Below, in pieces: positions 47,590-59,292 of a DNA stretch of 64,000 nucleotides. The first letter of the stretch is position 1. Each line of letters begins with the position of its first letter. The notes below the pieces were generated by a model that saw only the letters and a program-made list of their open reading frames with translations, was not told where the DNA came from and ran no database searches. A program made the position numbers and the translations under genes. The DNA is from Arthrobotrys musiformis. Taxonomy: Eukaryota > Ascomycota > Orbiliomycetes > Orbiliales > Orbiliaceae. The stretch covers positions 1,426,001-1,490,000 of the forward strand of contig JAVHJL010000005.1 of NCBI GenBank assembly GCA_036971715.1. Reading direction: 5' to 3'.

Positions 47590-48275
47590 ACCCACCTCCC
47601 ATCCCCATCATCCATCGTCTTCACCATCATCATCAGCTTCTAGCTTCAGGATCTCACAGTTCCCAAAACCTCTTTGTTCATCCAATTGTCTCTCTTCTGC
47701 TCTGTATCTTGCAAGATACCTTCTTCTTTCTCCTCTTAACGTAGCTTCCGAGCTCTGACAGACATCGAGGCAAGTAGCTGAAGAACTAGCTCTCAACACC
47801 ATCAAGCAATTGGTTGTTAAGCACCTCTTTCATCATCATCACCAACCATCCTCTCTAACCTTTGGCTTCGAGAACTCGAGAACCTCATCTCTCTTCGTTC
47901 ATCAAGTCATTGAACCTGTGCTCTGTATCTTCAAAATACTCTTTTCCATCCATCTCTTCGTCCATACATCCTCTGTTCTCCAGCAGACGTTAAGGCAAGT
48001 TGTTAAAGAGCTAGCTCTCTCAACACCATTGAACAATTGGTTAAGCTCCCCTTTTATCATCACTCTCATCATCAACCATCCTCCAGCTTTCGGCTTCAGG
48101 AACTCGAGCTTCCCAAACCTCTTTGTTCATCGAGGCATCTCTGTATCTACAAGATCCTCTTCTTCTTCTCCTCCAATCGTCTTTTCGTCAACACGACCTC
48201 TGTTCTTCAGCAGACGTCAAGACAAGTAGCTTAGAGCTAACTCTCAACACCATCGGAGCAATTGGTTGCTGAACA
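47590..48275. repeat. Three imperfect ~226-bp tandem repeats upstream of the coiled-coil gene
   Basis: Three diverged copies of a pyrimidine-rich unit end in CAACACCAT...CAATTGG; the CAATTGG anchors start at 47807, 48034 and 48259 (spacings 227 and 225). Each copy also has CATCATC-rich sequence, a GGCTTC(A/G) motif, TTCATC(C/A/G), CTGTATCT.CAA.AT and AGACGT.AAG.CAAGT. The spacings are not multiples of three, so no single reading frame runs through all copies; the array looks like promoter or 5' leader, not coding. Confidence 0.75.
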
Positions 48276-48410
48276 CTGCTTCCATCACCTCCCATCTTTT
48301 CCATCATCCTCTCATCCATACTCATCCATCACCTCTTGTCTCCCCTCCTATTCATCTCCGCTTGAATACTTCTCCCTGTCAAAAGCAATTTTCCTGTCAT
48401 CATCGTCATC

Positions 48411-51400
48411 ATGTCCAAGCAATACTCTCTTGATGATTCCGTCGATGCCTCGGGCACTCGCCATTCAGTCTTTGACAACGGAAATGATTCTGGGGTAACC
48501 AACACCAGCGATGCTTCATTGCCGGAAACTATCATCCCGCATACTCTCCAAGCCGACCTGGATGATGGAAAGATTCCCGTCCCAGGTATGGTTCTTCCTT
48601 CCTCTGGACCTGGTATCAAACCGGAAACCTCTGTTCCTCGATCTCAGAGTTCTTCCCCGTCTCCCTCCCGCCAACCCGCCTCCCAAACTCTCCCAGACCC
48701 GTCCCCATCCGAGCCTGTTAATACGGCCGGCGAGTTCGTGGCTCCCAGATTTGCCTGGACACGAGGTCCATCCTTCTCTGGAGCCCCTTCCAACCCCAGC
48801 GTTCCACAGAACGCAAATCGTAAGTGAAACTCCTCCTTCTCTCTCGTCTCCATCTTTGGAAATAGTTCTAACACTCCCTTAAAGTGATGCCACCACCTCC
48901 CATCCCCTTCAAGATGGGTGTCCCAAGGTTCCTGCCAACTGTCGCTGCTTCTCATTCTGTTGTTGAGAATGCTCCGAAGACCAATAACAATGGTCTTCAA
49001 TCCCAGGGTGCCGAAAGAGTTGCACCATCGTAAGTATTAATCCTTAACATAGCATCCTTATGGCATCCATGCTTACAAAGCCTATAGGGTCACCGACCAC
49101 ACCGTTGAGGCTAGGCTTGATACCAGCCCAACTGATACCCCAGTTCTGGACCTCGTCGACCTCACGGAGGAGACAGGCGAGGTCTCGCAGCCTGCGAGCC
49201 CCCGGGGCGAGCAGGCCGGTCCCGAGGCAGGGGAGCCATCATTGGCCCCTGCCTCGGACGACCGGTCTCGTTCGCCTTCGGTGGGTCTTGCAGCTGCAAG
49301 ACCTGTAAGACCTGCTCTCCGACGAGGAGAGTCGGACGATAGCCTGGCCTTTGGCAGGTTCGGCGGCCCCACGGCTCCGGGGCACCACAGAAGCCGCTCG
49401 GCGGCCGCTGGCTCACGGGGGGCCGGCGGCGCCGAGATCAACGATATCGAGATTGTACAGAGCATTCTCGACGGCAAGTTCCGACGCGCCCAGCGGCTCG
49501 AAGACGAGCTCGCTCAAATGAAAGATGTCATTTTTGACATCGACACCAAGCTGCGGTCGATTTTCGACCGAGACCTCGAAGTTGGCAAGCTGAGGGACCG
49601 CTGCCAACGCCTCCACGATGCTCTCAATGAGCATCGAGACAAGCACGCCTCCACCAACGAGGAGGTGAACAAGTTGCGGTTCCAGTTACAAGAGGCCCGG
49701 GACCAGATCAAGAGGGATGGGGTCAACATGGCCCACCAACTTGCTAGAGAGTCCGATAAGCTGGACCTCAGCAAGAGGATCAACCAACAGCTCCGAGAGT
49801 GTAACGAAAGGGCGAGGGAGGGGTTTTTGGAGTTGGAGGAGGGGTACAAGAGCCTTCGGGCTGACCTCGCCGGCGTCCTTGAGGAGAAGGACCGGCTCAA
49901 ATCGAAGATCCGGGAACGCGACCGAGAGGTCGAGAAAATGAAGGGGGGGATCGAGGGGTGTGAGCGCGCTCTTCGAGAGCAGCGCGAGAAGTACGAGGCG
50001 ATACGCCAGGAGTGTGTCGCTGCCGATACCAGTAAGTATTATCCGTTTAGTCAAAACACAGTTGCAATAACTAATAAATAATTTTAATAGTCCGCCTCAC
50101 CAACGAGAGGCTCCGTGTCGACCTAGACAATACTAGGTCTGACCTCGGCCGCGAGAGGGATGCCGCGGCATCGCTTGAGCTCACGCTCAAGTCGATGGCC
50201 GGCGAACTCGAGGGCCTGAAACGTTCCCTCGGGGAACAACATCACGCTGTGGCAGGGGAGGTGGGGGAGACTCTTGCTGGGTTGGCCCAACTGGTGGCCT
50301 CCCAGCAGGAGGGCTTCCGGGAGTAAGTCAAATATCTAAAACCCTCTTCGTTGTGATATACTAACGGCATAAAAGGATCCAGGAGGGGATCTCGAAGATC
50401 CAGGCAGACTGTGGGGATCCACAGTCTGGCCTGTTGAAGGCCATTGAAAAGGTCACGACTGTGACCGATTCGAAGTGGGCGGGGTATGTAATCATCTTAG
50501 TATCTAAATGATTGAGAATCATGACGCTGATACAATGCAATATAGGGTGAACGAGGCGGTGACATCCCTGCTAAAGAAGCAGGAGATGGAGGTGCGAGCT
50601 TCCGCCGAAAAGCTCGAAAAGTGGAAGGCCCTGAAGGAGGCCTTGACCGGTCAGGTGACTGACCTGACCGGTCAACTGAAGGACCGGGAAGAGTCCATCC
50701 GTGCGCTTACCCAGGAGAAGCGCGAGTTCTCTGCCGAACTTGAGAGGCAGAGGGAGTTGAACCAGTGCCTGGTTGACACAACCGGGAAGGAAAAAGAGCT
50801 CAACGATTTGAAGTGAGATAACCTGTCTTTTCTATTCTTTTTTAAAGACAATTAATACTAATCTTACCCTTTAGGCTCGCCGAAGTCAGCCACAAGGCTG
50901 AACTTCTAGAGGGAACCAAGCGAGAGTACCTCGTGCGGACCTCCCTCTTGGAATCGACCGTTCGGACTCTCGAGTCCAAGGTCGAGGCCGAGAGGAAGGC
51001 CGCTGCCGCCGAGAAGGTATTTATCACCCCACCCTAGTACATGATTGGAGGTCATTAAATCTAATTACAATACCTACTCAGCTCGCATTGGAGGAGGAGA
51101 ACAAGAAGAGTGTGGAGGAGCTCGAGAAGGTGAGGTTTACATAACCTGTGCGTTTCGAATTTCAACTAATATGAAATTAAATAGCTCCGAGAGGAATCCA
51201 CTCTCGCGAGCAAGGGGCTCGGGGAGTTGGATAGGGTGAAGGGGGAGTTAGAGGTGGCAGCACGTTTAGCCACCGAGCTTAAGGAGACTATCGACGAGGA
51301 GAAGAAGAAATCGAAGGAGGTAGACGAGGAGGCCAAGGGCCTCAAGGAACAGTTGAAGGTCAAGGTAAGGACATTTTAAATAACAGAATATATATTGATT

Positions 51401-53038
51401 ATCAAATGCTAATCTACGTAACCTCATAGGACGAACAACTGAGCCTGGCCGCCTCGCGATGGACAGACGTAAGCACTTGCCTTGGCTTCCCTTAGAGGGT
51501 GACAATGCTAACAATAGATAGCTATCCGCAAAGCTAGCCCGCCTCGAGGAGGTTGCCGCCGCGGCGAAGGTAGAAGCCCAACTGAGGGCAGAAGAGGCCC
51601 AGTCTCAAAGAGACAAATTGAATACGAAGGCCCAGAAGATCGCCGAACTTGAAGCTGAACAGGCAGCACACTCAGAGCGTCTGGAAAAGCTCGAGGCTGC
51701 GTTGGAGGATGCGAAAAACGAAGCTAAAGACCGTTCTGCGAAGTCGGAAGAATTGCAAAAGTCACTCGATGAGACAAAGCAGCTCTGCGAGGACCAGGGA
51801 GTCGACATCAAGGCAAGAGATAGCAAGATTACAGAACTCGAAGACAAGCTCGAGACGGCGAACGGCAATATCAAGTCACTACAGACGGATCTGTGTGGCA
51901 AGTCCGAAGAAGCTAACAACCTCAAGGCTGAGCTTGAAGCCGCCAAGTTGGATAGCGAGAAGCAAGAAAAGCAGCAGGTAAAGGGAACGAAGGAGACCAA
52001 GGGGAAGGCGAAGGAGACCAAGGAAAGGGCTAAGGAGGCCAAGGGAAAGGCCAAAGAATCCAATAGCAAGTCAAAGGAGGTCCAGGAAAAGCCGAAAGAG
52101 ACCAAGCAAAAGAAGGAGACCAAGCAGAAGAAGGATACCAAGGGCAAGGGGAAAGTCCAGGAAAAGGAAGAGGCTCAGGAAAAGAAAGATACCAAGGGGA
52201 AGGCCCAGCAGGAAGAGACCGATGCAGAGGTCCAAGAAAGGGAAGCCCCGCGTCTGAAGCCTGTTTCAAAGAAGCAGATCCTGGGAAAATTCAACTATAC
52301 GGCATCAGATATTCTTGGTCGGACCCGGGTCCAAAAAGCGCCACCCCTTCGCCGGTCGGGAAGAAATACCAACGCGGCCAAGAAGACGAAGACTTCATGG
52401 GTAAAGGATATTGACGAGGAAGAGTCAGAGACCCCCTCACGTCTAGACCTTATTGTCTTGAGCGAAGGATCCACCGCTAGAGACCAAGATACCGTCCAAG
52501 TTCCAGCCACGCAAGACTCAGCTCTCGATACTCAATCGTCTGATGTTGCTGCTAGCCAAACTTCTGCTGCCGTCGCTCAGTCCTCCGCCGCTGCTAGCCA
52601 GACCTTCGCTGCTCAACCGTCTACTTCTGTTACTCAGCCACTCGTCGCTCCTGTTCAACAGCCCGTTCCTTTGGCCCAACCTACTGCTCAACTCCCAGCC
52701 ATGTCATTCCAAAATATCCTTGCTGCCCAATTCGTACTCCCGTCGAACGTACCCGTTAAACGGAAGCCAAGCTCCACAGACACTCCTGCCGACTTAGTCA
52801 CGGATTCCGGTTTCACTGGTCCAACCAACCCAATGAACCATGGACAGAGGAAGAAGACTAGAACTGAAGACTCTCTCGATGTTGTAATGGGGAACTCTCC
52901 GGTATGAACTGAGTCCAAAAATCCACGTTTTCATGCAAAAATACTGACCGGTTATTATAGTTTTCGCAAGAATCGTCTCCGCAAGGTGATTTAACATATA
53001 ATGCAGCCCGCCATAGAAGCAGGCGACAGAGGTGGTAG
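48411..53038 (+). CDS. Large coiled-coil protein, 12 exons, family not recognised
   Basis: Exons 48411-48819, 48885-49029, 49088-50031, 50091-50322, 50376-50483, 50546-50812, 50875-51016, 51082-51129, 51185-51364, 51430-51468, 51522-52901, 52961-53038 (1323 aa, 3972 nt, all phases consistent). Residues 1 to ~340 are disordered (Ser/Pro/Gly, charged). From about 345 to 990 heptad-like helices rich in Glu, Lys, Leu and Arg form long coiled coils (LRDRCQRLHDALNEHRDKH, AEKLEKWKALKEALTGQ). A Lys/Glu/Thr repeat tract follows (KETKGKAKETKERAKEAKGK) to about 1070, then RRSGR-type basic motifs, an Ala/Ser/Gln/Thr-rich tract, and a short basic tail (RHRSRRQRW). Twelve exons with two of only 39 and 48 nt is unusual for a filamentous ascomycete. 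The middle exons look more GC-rich than the neighbourhood. A structural, spindle-pole, septal or nuclear role is possible but unsupported. Confidence 0.85.
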
Positions 53039-53874
53039 ATGAGATCATGTTTGTTTTATGTTTTTGTCCTTTTATAACTTTGCTACATTTTGTTTTTTAT
53101 TCCCCTCATGTTGGTTGTTACGCATCGCTTATGGCGCCTTACTGCCTTCACACCTTCCGACGCCGAAACAACCTTCCGAACGCCTGTTTTACGACAGAAG
53201 TTCCGTTTACATGAAGAAATTGATATTATCATGAAGGGGGTTTTTTTTTTTTTTTTTTTTTTTTTTCGAATTATATGAGACAGGGATTTGCGAAGGGCTT
53301 TCTTTTTGTTATCGGGGCGTTCTGCGAGAAAATCGGCTATTCATCACGAGGAAGTCTTTTTTATTGTTCATTGTCTTAAGCCGATAGTCTTGCAAGCCTG
53401 CCTGTTGTTTAATATGAATTTGAGAGAGCTCTCCCTGGTCAAATACTTAATGATCTCGTAAGCCCAAAACAAGATACCTACCAGCAAGCAGTTTTAGAGA
53501 TACCTACCCAGTATAGCACGGCCCTAAAGCCAAATATGGCACGAAGTGAAAGTGGAAGAGGGGAGCATGGTGTGTGTATTCCAAAACTTGGATTAACTAA
53601 CGAGCATTTTGAGCATCTATACTATCCATCTTGAGTAGGACATGGATTCATGGATCAAATTGAGTTAATTGAGATCTAGAATCCCAGACGTCTGTATGTC
53701 TGTATGTACAAGAGGTTATCTAAAACCTCGATTTGATATAATACAGTGGCTCGCCGCCATATCGGAGGACGCAATTATTGCCCTGGGGCTATGGCCATTC
53801 AGTAGACCTGAGAAATGGTGCATATAGGACGGTTCTGCGTATACGCGTAGGTGTGAGGGTCGTTCTTGGGGTAT
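53039..53874. other. Convergent intergenic region with long poly-T
   Basis: Between the stop codons of the coiled-coil gene (plus) and the bL33m gene (minus). It contains a 26-T run at 53241-53266. No gene seen. Confidence 0.55.
53241..53266. repeat. Poly-T tract, 26 nt
   Basis: Uninterrupted run of 26 T about 200 bp past the stop codon of the coiled-coil gene. Confidence 0.95.
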
Positions 53875-54223
53875 CTAATGTCCCTTCTTTCGTTTCTGTT
53901 CGAGGAAGAGTACTCGTTGTTTGACTAGATTCGTCCCCACCAGCCAGGTTAGCTAGACTGCCTTCTCAAGTAGACCCCTTACCCGTATATATATAAACAA
54001 AACGCAGTAGAATTTACACCTACCGATTGGATCGTAGCTCAGCAAGCTCAGTGGTCGATGTGTTCTTGGTCGTGTCCGGACCTTGAAGAACCCGGTCAAC
54101 GCCATTGAGAGGAGGCGGACGACAACGGTTCGTGATTTGACTGGTGGTATAGGTATCAATTAGCCTTTCGAAATAGCATGATAGTGATGTTGTGGTGGGG
54201 GTGTAGGTACCTTTCTTCGCCAT
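53875..54223 (-). CDS. MRPL39: Mitochondrial ribosomal protein bL33m (large subunit, Mrpl39)
   Basis: Exons on minus: 54223-54211 (13 nt), 54140-54024, 53924-53875 (59 aa, 180 nt). The first exon codes only MAKK plus one base. The joined protein shows the bL33 pattern: MAKKVKSR, VVVRLLSMALTGFF, then TRPRTHRPL, LSYDPIVKQRVLFLEQKRKK. This is the small bL33 protein of the mitochondrial large ribosomal subunit, near the E site; the fungal forms lack the zinc Cys pairs seen in some bacterial bL33, as here. Introns are 70 and 99 nt. Each exon alone is too short to be convincing, but the three together match family length and sequence pattern end to end. Confidence 0.92.
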
Positions 54224-57200
54224 TGTCGCAGTTTTTGATGTGGTTGCGGTGAGGTTTAACGAGGTGTCGTTGAAAGTTTGGGTCAATTGTTTTTAAGATG
54301 TGGCGTTATCTGTGGCAAATGTCAGAAACATCGGGATCTCGGGGGAGTCGTGGCGGTGCAACACGCTTCCTATTTGGGATCCCTGTATCACCTCCTGCAA
54401 CACTTTTGAACCTCACCCCTTTGTGCGGAAGGCGTGAGGGCCGCCAGGTCGACGTCCTCGACCGTCGAACATCTAGGGCGCCGCCGGAACTCCATGGTTC
54501 CCACCACGGGCCCGGCCCAGCCAGCCATCTACAATTCCAATCTTCGGGCGTGGCTAATAAACACACCTTCCGAACTTATCCAAACATTCTTTCCATCTTG
54601 AGTATCGCCCAGCCGGCAGCCTATAATCGCAGAACCAGCTACTTACCCGGCGGGACGGCAGAAACATGATCACATTTTCCTACAGGGCATTCCCCAGCTT
54701 TTCCGAGACGCATGGCTCTGTCTGTCTCTTTTTTTCCTTTTCGATTGCCTTTTCTTCACGGAGTTTATGTTTCTTTTGTAGGTGGATTACGGAGAGGTGT
54801 ATAAATTAAACGGGGTATGCCCTGTCAAGTTTCTGCAGTTGGAACTTGTCTCTTTTTCTATTCTTCCATTATGCAAAAAATCGGGGACCTTGTCGACGAT
54901 CAAGAGCTAACGGCTCGACCCATTGGATTGTACCGAAGGGAACAAAAAGATCTTAAGCACATGATAGAAAATATAGCGTCGGTTTTTTAGTCTGATTTCT
55001 ACGGAGGGTTGGGGATTTCAGGTAGATTGCACCTTTCGACATCTTGCATTGGCGATAATGGGAACCGAAAAAAGAAAAGAAAAAACAAAGGGCCGACAGA
55101 AAGGAAAGGAAAAGGCTACGGAATCGTTTTTTGCTTCGTCCGATAGATAATCCTTTTTCGGAGAATGGTACGGTAAGACGAGACAGAGAAAAGGAGTCTC
55201 CTTGACATGATATGGCATGATATGACAGAGGGGGGTGGATATAATCCGCGCGCAATAAGGAAGAAAGAAGAAAAACAGAGGCTATAGATGTGGGAACCGT
55301 CTAGACTGTTTTGAATACTGAGGCGGCGGCGCCCCGGAATGTTGGAAGCAATGCTCATGTAAGTGTCAGTGTCAGTGCGAGTGTAAGTGTAAGTACGTGC
55401 GACGGACGGTTGGTTCAGGCTGCCAGGGCACTTGCGGATTGAAGGAAGTTCGAAGTGGCTAGCCTACATAGTAACTAGTAGACGTAATCTCGCCCCATAT
55501 GTTCCCATCGATCTTACACTCACGAACAGCGATGACCCTGATAAAAGTGGAACAATGGCGCTACAACATTCCAAAAAACAAAAGAGTTCGTGCGAGAGAC
55601 AGAAAAAAAAATCTGAGGGACAAAAGGAAAAGCAAGATCTTTTTGAGATGTCAACGTTCCGCCGCCCCAGGTTTTATATTATATATAATCTGTATAGGTA
55701 AAGTATATATCTCGCAACGGACGACCAAAAACAGGAATCCGGAATTCAACTCCTATGAAACACGAGTCCGCGCGCTCACAAAAAAATTAAAATCTCACCT
55801 GATTGTGGGGATCACTGTGTAGGTTTTCGCCTCAAAGTCTAGCAGATCGAACCAAAATCTCGTGGTCGCCGTTATCCTAGTTAGTTGCTATCCTTGGAAA
55901 TCTTCCCTTTCCCCTTCCTTCCTTTGCGCCAGCATCTCTGTTTAAAAAAACGTGGTTTTTGTACCATCTTGGCCAAATGGTGAGACCCTTTCTCCGCGAT
56001 TTTGGGTTACACTTTTGGCCCTCTCCATTATTATAAGCGCACAAGGTTCCCAGCGGCCTGACGTCAGGTACAACACAAATGGGCGATTGCGAGCGATATC
56101 AGACGCTTCTAAGGTCGCAATTGAGGATTGGTCGTATCGTATCATGCGAACCTGAACTTCGAAAGAAAAGCGCTCGTATCTTCCTGCGTATAGTTTCGAT
56201 TTCGCACGAAATCCCACCGCCCCCCTCCAAAAAAGCAGACATGATGAGAGATATAAATGCGCCGAACAAAAAAAAAAAGAAAAAGAAAGAAAGAAGGAAT
56301 GGTCGCAAGGTAGAATTCGGGATCCACACCAGGGTCGTCTGACCATCCACCTTAGCATGGTAGGCTATTGGATAAGAAGTCGACGGTATGCACGTATACA
56401 GTCTAGTACCTCTACATCTGCAATTGCATCGGGCTGGGCTACTTTTCTCTAGCTTCTGATTCGATTCCGAGAGCGGATCCACCGAATTAATTGTACCTCT
56501 CTTTTCATGCAATGCAAATTTCATGTATGTAAGTCCTATGTAATGTACCTACTCCGGCGCGCGCGCAGCGGGTCGAACGAAATCGCTGAACTATCATTCG
56601 CAAGGAAAAACCAAAATGCACGCAAGATCATGCTTGTTTTCGTTCCCCTTTCCCTCTCCCTTCCCTCTTCCCTTTTTCCCTTCCCTTTTTTGTTCCTGTT
56701 CCTACATATGCGAACAATTTAGTCCATACCTTTAATTTGCTGCCCTTCTCGATGGAAACCAATGACATTTTCGCACACTGTGGGAAGGGGGAAGGGATGA
56801 TGTCAAGATAGATGTCAGAAGGAAAAAAGCGGGAAGCCGACATGAGATCTTGCGCTCTTAATTCTTTTTTCCTTCAAAGATAAATCGTTAGGCCGGTTGT
56901 TCTTTTTTAAACAATTTAAATTTTAGGATCTGAAACGTTTTTAACAGCGGAAAGCCGTCCCATGACAGCTTCATTTTTTTTCCCGTTCGTTCTTCTTTTT
57001 TTTTCGCCATGGGTTTGGGATCGTTCAGATCAAGTTTCTTACATAGTACTAGTTTCTCCGAGCTTTGACAGCTTATTAACCCCCCTACACCCCGGTTCGA
57101 GTAATCAACGAAAATAATTCCCACATTCTTTCACCAAAACCCGCTCCTTCCAGTGCGAAAAAACGAGGGAAAACAATATATTGTATTTCGTAAAGAAAAA

Positions 57201-59292
57201 GAGAGAAATATTCAAAGGTAAAGAGACAAAAGAAGAACGGAAAGAACCCCATGTTCCCTTAATGATGCCACTTTCCCAGCAAGCCCCATGGAAGTGGGAA
57301 AAGGCTAGTCAGGTTCCTATCCCTCCCCTGTCATTTGGAGGAACGGGAACACCCTTCTTCCTTTTGCAGCTGTTATGGTAAGGAAAAACAGGAACCCCAC
57401 CATCCCACCTTTCTTTTCTCTCTCTATATTTCTTATTTCTTTTTATTCTCGAGCCTTCGGCTAGCGACGAAAGTCGAGGGAAAAAAGGAAGGGGGGGTGG
57501 GAGGTAGAGGCCGAGGAGGCCGAGAGGGAAAGAATGGCGTAGAGACTGAGAGAAAGCAAGAAAAGTTAAGAGGCAGCATATACCGACCGCGCCCGTCCGA
57601 AAGGTCTCGATTTTTTTTTTTGTGGAAGTCGTAGTACTCCGTATCAAGCGAATAGAGCCGGAGAGGGAGAGATTATATCAAGATCCCAATATACATCCAT
57701 ACATTTTTCTTCACCTACACCTTTCTCTCCTATGTCCGCATATGCATATGCACATAAGGTTTTTTTGGGGTACTAATACTTTCTAAGAGACTCGACAAAA
57801 GGTCCCCCCCGTTTCTTATTGGCTCGTTTTCTTTTTTTTTCAAGACTTGGGGGGAGCGAGTCGGTTTTGTTGCCGTTCTCCTATTTGCAAAAGGTCTTCA
57901 CGATTTTCTTACGATCGATAGGAATGTATTTTTTGGGGTGGATAGAGCTTAGTTCTTTGAATTTTATATTTGAGGAAATTTTGTGTCATGTGCAAAAGTA
58001 AAAATAATATTTAAATCTAGAAAGCTCGAAATGTTTGGGAAGGAGGACAGGCACCCGGTTCCAAAGAAGGGCTTCGAGATCGAAAATTCTTCAGCTGAAC
58101 GGGAACAAGCGAGGAAACAGCAAAAAAAGGAACACAAGAGGGTGTGTGGAAAGAGACAAGAGCCGAAAAGGAGGCCCACACACAGACCATATGCACACAC
58201 TAAAGAGACAAAGAGAAAAAAAAAACGAGCTTGTAGATGGTTTGAATTGAATAGCATACAGGAATGAAAAAGAAAGAAAGAAAGAACAAAGGGTCACAAT
58301 CCCCTCTTAATTTTCCCGCTTGCGAATCATATGCAACTTAACATCAAATCGTCCAATCATATTCACACTCCCCTCCGTTCTAACCCTTCCTCGGTCTATA
58401 AAAAACATATTTCTTTTTTTTCTCCCTCTTTTCTCTTTCTTTCTATTGCTTTGTAAATTAGAAATCAACTGTCCCTCCCTAAATCAAATAATACGCTGCT
58501 TTCGTCGCTAAGACGAGAGATATTGTTGAGGAAAGAAGAAAACGAAAAAAAGAAAAGAAAAAGGTAGTAGTGAGAAAAATCCACCAAGCAAATAGTGCTT
58601 CAAGAAAATTGTCGCCCGTTTTACTTTGATGAAAAGGAAGGATGGATTTTTGCATAACAAGCTGAAACCAAACTTCTTTGTGAAAACTCTCACTTTGATT
58701 AATATTTCCTTTCGATTTTTTTGGTTGGTTAAATCTTCATTCGTCGTAAAAGGATGTATCCCAGACTCTTGCAGTCAGCACACTTGAGAGCGGCTGTCGT
58801 AGTCCTCGTAATATTCGCTTGCCTTTTCTTTTAAAATAATAGAATGCAGCTTACGGAGGTTAACAATGCCTTGCATCTGTAACAGGTGCGGCTGGAGGAG
58901 TTTTTGGAAAGGATAGTAAAAGACAACCCCGAAAAGCGGACCTGGTTGCATGCTCAGAGGGGGAGAGGGAAGAACACTGTTCTTGCTCCCCCAAGCTGCA
59001 AGCTGTAGGTCGGCGTTTTCTTTTCGCGCTTTCCTTTAGGCCCTGGCCAAAAAGAAAAAAAGACACACATCCAAGATCTTGAAAAAGATCTGGTGACTGA
59101 TTTTTCATGGCAACCTGTTGCGCTTTGTGGATACGGTGTAGTGATAATATCCTTTCTCAGAAAGAGATGGATGCCAAGTACCAGTACTAGAGCGACAAGA
59201 CTGTGCCAGAGATCAGGTTCTTTATACAAAGGGTAGGTGTGTATATAGAAGTCTTCTGCTGTGAAGAGGCTTTGAGGTCTGTGTCTTCTCAT
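54224..59292. other. 5-kb gene-free region with purine/pyrimidine tracts
   Basis: Lies 5' of bL33m and 3' of the next minus-strand gene. It has many A/G-rich or T/C-rich tracts (for example around 55060-55110, 56265-56300, 56640-56690, 57400-57560), GTGTAAGT-type short repeats near 55360-55400, and only low-complexity open frames. An open frame at 54298-54669 starts with ATG but has no recognisable features. Nothing supportable as a gene. Confidence 0.5.

Noticed and set aside
47810..48229. 139-aa open frame in the repeat array upstream of the coiled-coil gene
   Set aside because: Repeat copies fall in different frames within it, so it is unlikely to be selected as protein.
51605..52147. Minus-strand 180-aa open frame with repeated FPLVSF-like units
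   Set aside because: Antisense of the Lys/Glu/Thr repeat tract of the coiled-coil protein; no ATG context or splice support.
54298..54669. Plus-strand 123-aa ATG open frame beside bL33m
   Set aside because: No recognisable domain, the opposite strand is equally open, and it starts only 75 bp from a real divergent start; probably leader sequence.
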